Of a DNA stretch of 64,000 nt, positions 56,804 to 64,000 are shown one piece after another. The stretch comes from Chrysopilus asiliformis. Its lineage: Eukaryota > Arthropoda > Insecta > Diptera > Rhagionidae. The position numbers were made by a program, and so were the translations under genes. A model generated the notes under the pieces. That model was not told where the DNA came from and made no database searches. It saw only the letters and a list, made by a program, of their open reading frames with translations. The stretch is taken from the NCBI GenBank assembly GCA_964034945.1, contig OZ035960.1:48773002-48837001 (forward strand). The letters are read 5' to 3'. Position 1 is the stretch's first letter. Every line of letters starts with the position of its first letter.

Positions 56804-56981
56804 AGGTCGCTGGGTCCACGTTGGATGTCAGAAAGTGAAGAGACACCACGACGATGGCTGGTGGTGGCTCTGAGAAGCTTGCAACGCTTTTCGACTTCGG
56901 TATTCCGTGATAGTCCAACATTGAAATGTCAATGAAGTCACGACGCGGGACAATTATTGTTAACCGGTTTAATGTCAACAT
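56804..56981 (-). CDS. Possible first exon, unknown protein
   Basis: Minus-strand ATG at 56981 opens MLTLNRLTIIVPRRDFIDIS, MLDYHGIPKSKSVASFSEPP and PAIVVVSLHFLTSNVDPAT, then meets a GTAACT donor at 56803. The base composition is clearly more balanced than the flanks, and the strand is the same as the PH-domain exon 8.5 kb downstream, so it could be an alternative 5' exon of that gene. 178 nt leaves phase 1, whereas the PH exon starts in phase 0, so at least one more exon would be needed. No domain recognised. Confidence 0.3.
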
Positions 56982-57660
56982 TTTTTTTATTGCCAATATA
57001 AATTAATGTATTTTTTTAAGTATAGTTCACAGTCGATGTGTGTACAACTTGTCTACCAAAGCGGTTTCGATTGCGGTGTTTATTTTATTTTTATGTGTGA
57101 TTTTTTTTTGTTAAATATAAAGTATGATTTTTTTTACAATTCTACAGTAGTTTAAAGATGCAGAACTGGTGCAAGAGCAACATATCACTCTCTGGTCACT
57201 TGACTGTCCGGTCTTATGATTAAAATCAAGTTTTTCGCAGTGACTCAGATCCTTGAATATTTCTGAAATTTTTCAATAAAAGACGCATTAAGCCGAACGG
57301 TTTTTTTTTGTCGCCTTGGATTGAAAATGTCGCTTGTAATGGATGGTTGCGAGATATTTTGTAGTCTAGCGTGTAATGAGATATTGATAACGCATAAAAA
57401 TTGTCCCACATTATCCTATAGATGCATATTTGTGGTAATTTATCATAATATTATAATCTTGGCATTTCTTTTACTAAAAGTGATATAAATTAACAATCAA
57501 ATTGTTGTTTCAATGAGGATTTTTGCAAATATATCAGGGGAAAAATTAAATTATTAATTAGCATTATACACCCTAATATTTTTTAATGTGGGAATTTTGA
57601 CTCAAAAATTTGATCTGATTCTCATACGGCGGGAGATCTCAAATTAAGGCTATATTAAAA
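56982..57660. other. No gene recognised
   Basis: AT-rich to 57150, balanced after that. No element ends were found. Confidence 0.35.
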
Positions 57661-57900
57661 TTGCTACGTGCTACAAATGAACCACAACACTGCTCAAAAT
57701 TTATACGCCTTTGGGACACAGATATCCTACTACTAGATCAAGCCATTTGCTATCTCAAATGGGCCACTGAAACGTCAAAAAGCTATGACGAAAAAAGGGA
57801 CAAAGCTAGTAATTCTGGGAAATTAAAATTCTGGAAAAAAATGCTTATGCAGGTCCCCGACGGAATATTATTCAATCCCTATACCGATTATTCATGTTAA
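57661..57900 (+). CDS. Open frame of unknown origin
   Basis: 79 codons with protein-like composition (FIRLWDTDILLLDQAICYLK, WATETSKSYDEKRDKASNSG, FWKKMLMQVPDGILF), starting without an ATG and ending at TAA. No family is recognised and no splice sites are convincing. Decayed-looking frames continue to 58190. Could be a fragment of a mobile element or host gene. Confidence 0.25.
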   Translation: MLRATNEPQHCSKFIRLWDTDILLLDQAICYLKWATETSKSYDEKRDKASNSGKLKFWKKMLMQVPDGILFNPYTDYSC

Positions 57901-58311
57901 TATTCAGAGCTGCCACATACATTAATATGCAATTCCCTAAACCGTGTATAAGTCTTATGAGTTCGACGTAAAACATATAATTCAAGTGTTATTGAGTATG
58001 TTGATTCGAACGTCTGACATCACTAAAATTCGAAGACAAAATGAGACAACCATAGTCACGCTGTCCCATATTTTTGCTATGGAATTGTTCGAGTGCCGCG
58101 ATATAGTAGTACGATATCCGTGCTTTGGGAAAATTTTCATATATCGAGGAAATACGATTTCCCACATTTTTTTCATTAATGGGGTTTATTAGGGCTGTTG
58201 AGAACCGTCATTTTATGGAACTGGATACCCGTCGGGCTAGGAACCGCGAACCGGGGTACCCGGTTCCGAGTCGAAGAATGTGAGACGTGTTTTATTAAGG
58301 ACAAAATTAAA

Positions 58312-58817
58312 ACGTAAGAAAAGCTACAATTGCCAGGGGTCAATAGTCAAAAACTCTAAATGATGGCAGATAAAATGTTTATTTAAAAAAAATCCATTTG
58401 TAAAAGAGAGGGGGAAAGGAGTGGTCCGATTGGATTTTGATATATGGATGAGTTGTGTAAAATCCTATTTTAAACACATTTTGCCTTTATAAATTTTCCA
58501 ATGTGACTTACCGTTTTCAAGAAAATTGCAAAAAACTGTTCCGTTTGTATGGTGGAGAGGGAAAGAAATGGTCCATTTTTGCCCGTTTTTTACCTAGCCA
58601 TTTACGAGAAACGTAACTATACAAAATTTCAAGACTCTAGCTCAATCCCTGCGCCCGCAATCCGCGCCACAGATGGACGGACGGACATACAAAATTCAAT
58701 TTTTTTATCATTCTAAACACACTGGTGTAATTCATTTTTGTGTGTGATGACAGGATCTTGGCGTTACAAACGGTAAGGCAAATTTCATATACCCTTTGGT
58801 TTCACCATACGGGTATA
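58312..58817 (+). repeat. Family C repeat, copy C5
   Basis: AAGCTACAATTGCCAG start, ACTTACCGTTTTCAAGAAAA, core AAATTTCAAGACTCTAGCTC, a contracted tract (GATGGACGGACGGACATAC), GATCTTGGCGTTACAAACGG, and an intact terminal hairpin at 58788-58817. The tract is far shorter than in C1-C3, illustrating microsatellite length change between copies. Confidence 0.75.
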
Positions 58818-59261
58818 AAAATATTATTTCATAATAGCCATGTGCTGTTCCCAGCAGATATTTTGGTAAAAATTTTGTCAAATTTAGTTGTCTAAAATAT
58901 TTTGCAATACATTCTACATTTTCCTTTCACGTCACTATAAACTGAATAAAAAAAAACTTGAAACATGTGTGAACTTTCATGATCAAACTTTTATGGCAAA
59001 CAAAAAAAAAACCAACCGGCTGCTGTTGTGTTGCTGGGAATAAATTGGAATTATTAACCTTAAACAGAGTGTGGGTATATTTTTTTATGATTTTCTCCCA
59101 TAAAACTCCTAAAGAGTAATTTTTTTTCCTACATCTTGACGCCTAAAATGGCTAAACCGCACCACTAATTAAGTTTCCAAATTCGTTACTTTGCCACCTG
59201 TAATTTGCTGTTAATTAAGTTGATCACAGTAATAATAGTCACACCTCTCTATATGCCACAA
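58818..59261. other. No gene recognised
   Basis: AT-rich. Nothing recognisable. Confidence 0.4.
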
Positions 59262-59386
59262 ATGAGAAAGTCCAATGATAAAAAGTTTCCATCAACCTTA
59301 GACCATGGTCCATGTTCATCTTCATCTTCTTCAACGCCATCCAACATCAGCACTAGTAGTGTCTATGGGATTAAACGAATAATCAC
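59262..59386 (+). CDS. Possible first exon, serine-rich N-terminus
   Basis: ATG at 59262 opens MRKSNDKKFPSTLDHGPCSS then a Ser/Thr-rich stretch (SSSSTPSNISTSSVYG) to a consensus GTATGT donor at 59387. The opposite strand is also open for a short acidic frame. Without a second exon the call is weak. It would be a plus-strand gene, opposite to the PH-domain exon. Confidence 0.25.
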
Positions 59387-60904
59387 GTATGTGCCTTACA
59401 GTCTAAGAAGACATCTCACTTTATTAAAGATGGAAAATAATAAAAGAAATGAAAATCTATTTGTTTGAAAGACGCGGCAAGGAGAATCTTTGGCCTATAC
59501 GAGTATAGATGATCACTTCTTTAAACTTGAAACTTCACCGCGATCGTAGGTCTCGCCTTTCATATAGCTGGATGTCGGCATAAACACGTGCACTTTGTAC
59601 CGCGAGTTGATCAACAACTTTCCATCATTTCGTCAAGTGAAATCTTCGGCGCTGGCAATAGAAGTCTCTTAGGTGAAGATTTTCCGGTCATTCATCTATC
59701 GGTTGACTTGGCCATTCGAAGCTAGTAGGGCCCTAACATACGAGTAGGTGCTATAGATATGCTTAGATTCAGAGAAATATCTGCCATGTCAGTCCATGGA
59801 AAATGAGGATTTTAAGCAGTACTATTAGATTCTTGAATAAATATCTCTATTAGGGTCAAGTTGCCTCTTAGGCAGCCAACGTAAACTTCCACTTCCAGGT
59901 GAACACGATCGATTCAACGCAAATGATTATCACAAAAATCATCTTTAACGCCACCTTCCCGCCCGCAAGGTTTCAGTCTTTGGATCTCATTGTTAGTCTA
60001 GCATCTCCCATTCAACCCCATAAAAGATCACGACTGTGTCCCATTGAAGGAGGTGGACTCGCATGATGCGCGCGAATGAAGACAATTTTCAATTACCTTT
60101 GATAAATCTCATTGTTTGCCCAGATTTCACGATCAATTGATGATGATTTCATGCATTAAATGGATATTGAGAAATTCAAACTGTTGACAAGATCCCGTAT
60201 TGTTGGGTACAACATGATTCGTGTGTCGATCGCGTCCGATAAATAAAGATCTTTTTCTTATTGAATGATGCAATGTTGACACACTAAAGATGTACTCAAC
60301 GCATACTCAACTAATGCATTGTTAACCCTTTGTTGCTAACCAAGAATTGATTGTGCTCTTTTATACGATTTCACTTTTTAACAGTCAAATTATGTTAGTT
60401 TTTTTTTCAATAACATCTTAATTTTGTATTTATACTCTTTGCTTGCAAGTGGGTATCGTTTTCTTTAGTTTTTTTCCCCCAAAATGTAATGAAAATAGCT
60501 TTCTAGCCTGTAGGGATTTTTTTTAAATGTTCATCGAGACCAAAGAAAACTTGTACAGTACACCCTATATCAGATTTTACTGGGAGCCCAATAAAAAAAC
60601 CACCATGTTGAAGTAGAGTTCCTCCCAGTAAATATTGGATTGTATCTCCAGTATAATTCGCATACTGGAAAACTGACCACCCTGAGCTGTGCTTCAGCAC
60701 TAAACGGTCTTCCCCGAAGCTCTTGCTGGAATTATTAAAAAAAAACTGAAATAACAGCCATTTTTACTGTGAATCCGAGTAAAATTTACTGGGGTCACAG
60801 TAAAATTTTAAAAGACTTTCAAGTGGCTTTTGAGGGTTTGGTAACTTTTTTTTCAAACCTAATTAATTTTTTATTTGTTATTAAATATTTTTCTATTATT
60901 AATA
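59387..60904. other. No gene; CAGTAAA/TTTACTG words at 60.5-60.8 kb
   Basis: 59.5-60.3 kb is balanced and unique. 60560-60810 contains TTTTACTGGGAG, CCCAGTAAATATT, TTTTTACTGTGAATCC and CACAGTAAAATTT, suggesting a decayed relative of the element at 61993-62255. Confidence 0.4.
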
Positions 60905-61379
60905 CAGTGGGAACTCGGTATAGTGAACCCCTAAAATAGTGAATTACTTGAAATAGTGGACACACACATTTTTGTGATTCTGTATCAGATATTCCTATAG
61001 ACAGAATTGTAGAAGCCTACAATCTTTCAATCACTTGGGCGGAACAAAATTAGGTTGATTCTGGTGATCTACGTGTATTAAGGAAAATTAGAAAGAAAGC
61101 AGCAATGATGTATGCTCGAAAAAAAAGTCTTCCAAAAGAAACTTACTCAATATTGTAGTCCAAAATACAGGATACCTAAATTAAAAACTGCTTTTTGCCA
61201 TTTTAACTATATCCCAAGCAACCAGATAAGGCATAATGCCGCCCTAATCTAAGGCATTATGCCTTATCTGGTTGCTTGGGATTACAGTGCATCCATACTG
61301 GACCTTGAAATTGTGACTGTACGCAATATAGTGAACTACCTGATTTTTTGCGGATTCACTAGACCGATTTCCTAAACTG
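60905..61379. mobile_element. pogo/Tigger-like element, degraded
   Basis: Left end after TA: CAGTGGGAACTCGGTATAGT. The right end inverted: CAGTTTAGGAAATCGGTCTA followed by GTGAATCC. Shared GTATAGTGAA words occur inside. The interior may encode a decayed transposase piece (reading DLRVLRKIRKKAAMMYARKK on the plus strand), but it is too short to assign. Contains a nested 68-bp foldback at 61213-61280. The right TA is not preserved. Confidence 0.6.
61213..61280. mobile_element. 68-bp foldback MITE with AT duplication (second copy)
   Basis: 28-bp perfect arms (61213-61240, 61253-61280) starting CCCAAGCAACCAGATAAGGC, loop 12 nt, flanked by AT on both sides (61211-61212, 61281-61282). Shares the terminal CCCAAG(T/C)AACCA(A/G)ATA with the copy nested in mariner at 42581-42678, while the loops differ. 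Confidence 0.85.
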
Positions 61380-61418
61380 AAATACAGTCGCATGCTTTAA
61401 AATGTTGTTTTGGAAAAT

Positions 61419-61471
61419 CTCTTACCAGACTCGAACCCGAAAACTTAGCGCTAGACCATGGATGCTACTTA
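61419..61471 (-). repeat. tRNA-like fragment lacking the anticodon arm
   Basis: Minus strand: CATCCATGGTCTAGCGCTAA (box A-like) followed after 6 nt by CGGGTTCGAGTCTGG (T-arm, box B GGTTCGAGTC). The anticodon arm is missing, so it is a deleted tRNA-derived sequence, probably a SINE head remnant. Confidence 0.45.
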
Positions 61472-61693
61472 AGAAATGGATTCTAAACGTGACGGGCTTT
61501 TAATAGGATGGAACAATGACAAATTTGCTGGAGTTAAACAGTAAAGTCCCAGAATCAGGTAGACATTTTTATGGAAAATGGAAATAATATGTGTACCTCG
61601 GACGTACACTATGTCAATTTCCCTAACATTACAGGAGAGCAATTTGAACAGGCTCACTTTTATTTAGTATTTTTCTAAATAAAGGTGGACTTA

Positions 61694-61820
61694 GGCCCGT
61701 TTGCGCGTATTATTCTTAAAAAATTAAGTTGTGGTTAGCCTACTTAAACCGTAGGAATTCTTCGACTTAAATTTTTTAAGTTGTACATAAGTTGCTAAGT
61801 TTTGTTGGTGCAAACGGCAC
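61694..61820. mobile_element. Small MITE with TTA duplication
   Basis: TTA at 61691-61693 and 61821-61823. Ends GGCCCGTTTGCGCG and, inverted right, GTGCCGTTTGCACC. The interior has several TTAAGTTG/CTTAA words. 127 bp. The TTA duplication suggests a Harbinger-type helper. Confidence 0.65.
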
Positions 61821-61992
61821 TTAATGTTATTTTAAAGTCATGTAACTCCCCTTACAATTGGTCTAGGACAAAGTATTCTATACTTCCAGGCAAAGAAAAA
61901 AAAGTTAAATACGAATGTATAAAAAAGGGATATTGAAAATGGACATAATGTTCTATAACTCCGAGGTACAGATATAAAATAGTGTGACGAAA

Positions 61993-62255
61993 TCAGTAAT
62001 TTCCCAGTAAAAAATTACTGCGTTCTCAGCTTATTGCATTTCAGTGCGTTTCAAATTGCGTTTTAGTGAATTTTACCGACGCTCGGTAAATTTTACCGAC
62101 GCTCGGTAAATCTTACCGACGCTCGGTAAATCTTACCGACGCTCGGTAAATCTTACCGACGCTCGGTAAATTTTACTGTGAAAACAGTAAAAAAACAGAA
62201 TATTTACTGTTTTCCCTAGTAAAATCCCAGTGAAATCTGCTGGGAAATTTACTGA
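61993..62255. mobile_element. TIR element carrying a 20-bp tandem array
   Basis: TCAGTAATTTCCCAG at the left and CTGGGAAATTTACTGA at the right are inverted. TTTACTG/CAGTAAA words recur throughout. The centre is a tandem array (62071-62176). Non-coding. Target duplication not identified. Confidence 0.6.
62071..62176 (+). repeat. 20-bp tandem array of palindromic units
   Basis: Five-plus head-to-tail units of TTTTACCGACGCTCGGTAAA, differing only at one base (T or C at the second position). Each junction TCGGTAAATTTTACCGA is itself a palindrome, so the array can fold into a series of hairpins. The units abut, with no spacers. Confidence 0.9.
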
Positions 62256-64000
62256 GAAAAGGGCGTTTGGTCTACAGTATAATAACGAGTAACAACTAGA
62301 GGTCGCTGAGTGGTCGCCACGATCGCAAAGCTACCATAAATTTGGCGAGAATTTAAGGCTCGACGCCTAGATTACGATTTCTTGTGTGCCTTGAGATCCC
62401 AATATTTCCTGGAAATTTTGAGATAAACAATTCCGTGTAATTAGCAATTTTTTTTTTTTGGTTCTAAAGACATTTTTCAAGTCGAAGGAGTGAAGTATCG
62501 AATTTTTATTAAAAATTTCCTGAACATATTCCGAAAAGAATAAAATTAAAGTGGACTCTTTTAGGACAGATCCTTTAAAAAAACAAAAAAAAAAAAAAGT
62601 CGAAATTTCCGCAAAAATTTTTTTTATTGAATTTTATTTTTTCTCTCTGTCCGATTAACAACATTTTAATGTCTTTATAAAAATTAATATCTTTCTTAAC
62701 CCTTTTACCTCAAGTCGAAAGTGGCCCATTGACAACAAAAGCCGAAAACAGCGCTAATGAATTCATGAATGAAATCCCTAATTAGCGTATTTGTGTCCAC
62801 AATTAAAACATTTCAGTTCTGAGTATTTTTGATAAACGAAATCAATTTATGCCAGTGACTTTTAATTACCAGCATATATTTTCCCTCAAATGTTATTAAT
62901 TTTAATTGCAATCATGTACATATTATAACAATTATAGTGAAAGCTTCTGGCCGTCATTTGTGAAATTGGACAGAAGAAAATTCGGTTTTTTTTTTGTCGA
63001 AGGGAAAATTAGGTCATAGAGTCGCTTCACTAGTCATTCATATTATGTATGAACAAACTATTCGGACTGCGTGATTTCGTGCAATTCGCAAGATTAAAAA
63101 GCAAACATGAAGAATTTTTCACAAGTACCAACAAAATATAATTCTTCTATGGCTCAAGTGTTTCCAACATACGAGTATATATAGATATCCATACGATCAC
63201 TAAATATACACAAAGATAGATGTATCTATCTAATACCTTGGCTAGACATTAAGTCGGTTCGTGTAGGAGCCTACTTAAGATTTTTCACATACGAGACGAG
63301 CATGAAATGTGCGATTGTCCATTTAACAAAAATAAATTCAATAAAACTTTCATTGATCTCACGGTTCGATCGGTGAACTGACGGCGATTTGATAGAAATG
63401 AAATGTGGTACAGAGTGACTGGACGAAACTCGGTTTGGTTATAATGGAGGTTAGGTACCAACTTTGTACCGTCCAAGTGCAAGATTTTAGCTTCCAATTT
63501 AAGAAAATGCCTCTCAGGGATTTATACGAGACGAAAATATGTCTGTTGCCCATTTGTAAAATTGCCAAAAACTAACTAACGACGTCTTAAAGGTCCACAA
63601 AAACCATACGGCTGGGGCTTCAAATTTCGTACAAGCGGTAAAAACGCGGACAAGTTTAATGGAGTCCGGTGTGCGAAGACAGAGATTTTTCAGCAAACTT
63701 ACCGCGAGTATCTCAGCTACTCTACTCCAGCCGTGGTAGGTATGAACGTGTAACCATTTAAAGGGATTTTCAGTGATCAATGAATGCGATCAATTGAGGA
63801 TCGATTAATGATCGTACCAACACTTGAATATAGGTATAATCAAACGAATGAGAAAAAAAATTTTTTTTTGGTTGAATAGCAAAAGAGAAGAAAAAATCTA
63901 CATGTGAGCCAAGTGCCGGAAGAATTTGTAATCTGCTTAAGCCATGCAGAACGATGACCTGAAATTTAATCTCTCTGACGTACCTGGCAAAAAAATTTCA
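62256..64000. other. No gene recognised
   Basis: AT-rich to 63.2 kb, then a balanced stretch where overlapping minus-strand frames (63285-63780) carry no recognisable domain. Related words ACGAGACGAGCATGAAATGT (63292) and ACGAGACGAAAATATGTCTG (63526), each followed by CCATTT, suggest a local imperfect duplication. Confidence 0.4.

Noticed and set aside
62071..62176. CRISPR-like array of 20-bp repeats
   Set aside because: Units abut with no spacers, and the window is eukaryotic. It is a simple tandem repeat inside a TIR element.

Overview
This window is AT-rich animal nuclear DNA, most likely from an insect and plausibly a dipteran. The signs are short introns with GT/AG ends, AATAAA polyadenylation signals, tRNA-derived repeats, several mariner elements, and many copies of repeats carrying (GTCT/GTCC)n tracts like those of the dipteran mini-me/DINE-1/Helentron families. 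There are no operons, rRNA or CRISPR arrays. The organism call is inference.

Host content is very thin. The best host exon is 81 bp on the minus strand at 48237-48317. It has clean splice sites and encodes the start of a pleckstrin-homology (PH) domain resembling the outspread/MPRIP family. A few other spliced-exon candidates (5.0, 50.2-50.8, 56.8-57.0, 57.7 and 59.3 kb) are weaker. I read most of the 64 kb as intron or intergenic DNA colonised by transposons.

The main object is a 3.5-kb PIF/Harbinger DNA transposon at 29847-33346, flanked by a TAT duplication. It carries two convergent multi-exon genes that I could splice by eye into open frames. One is a 211-aa Myb/SANT-like DNA-binding partner (plus strand, four exons). 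The other is a 362-aa DDE transposase (minus strand, four exons) with D159, D239 and E275 in place. It looks autonomous or very recently so.

Four mariner elements or remnants follow. The one at 46105-47441 is near full length, but broken by a 28-bp tandem duplication and has Asn at its third catalytic position. The one at 41915-42917 is internally deleted and holds a nested foldback element. The one at 25078-26035 holds a 384-bp near-perfect palindrome. The one at 43790-44019 is a decayed C-terminus.

Between these lie many non-autonomous elements. They include piggyBac-type MITEs at TTAA, Harbinger-type MITEs at TAA/TTA, pogo-like elements at TA, a foldback family with an AT duplication, a family with a 9-bp duplication, Helentron-like repeats with a terminal bulged hairpin (copies C1-C5), a related family B (B1-B5), a dispersed family A (A1-A3), tRNA-derived SINE-like pieces and small tandem arrays. 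Because several are nested inside recognisable transposase genes, the empty sites and insertion order can be read directly.
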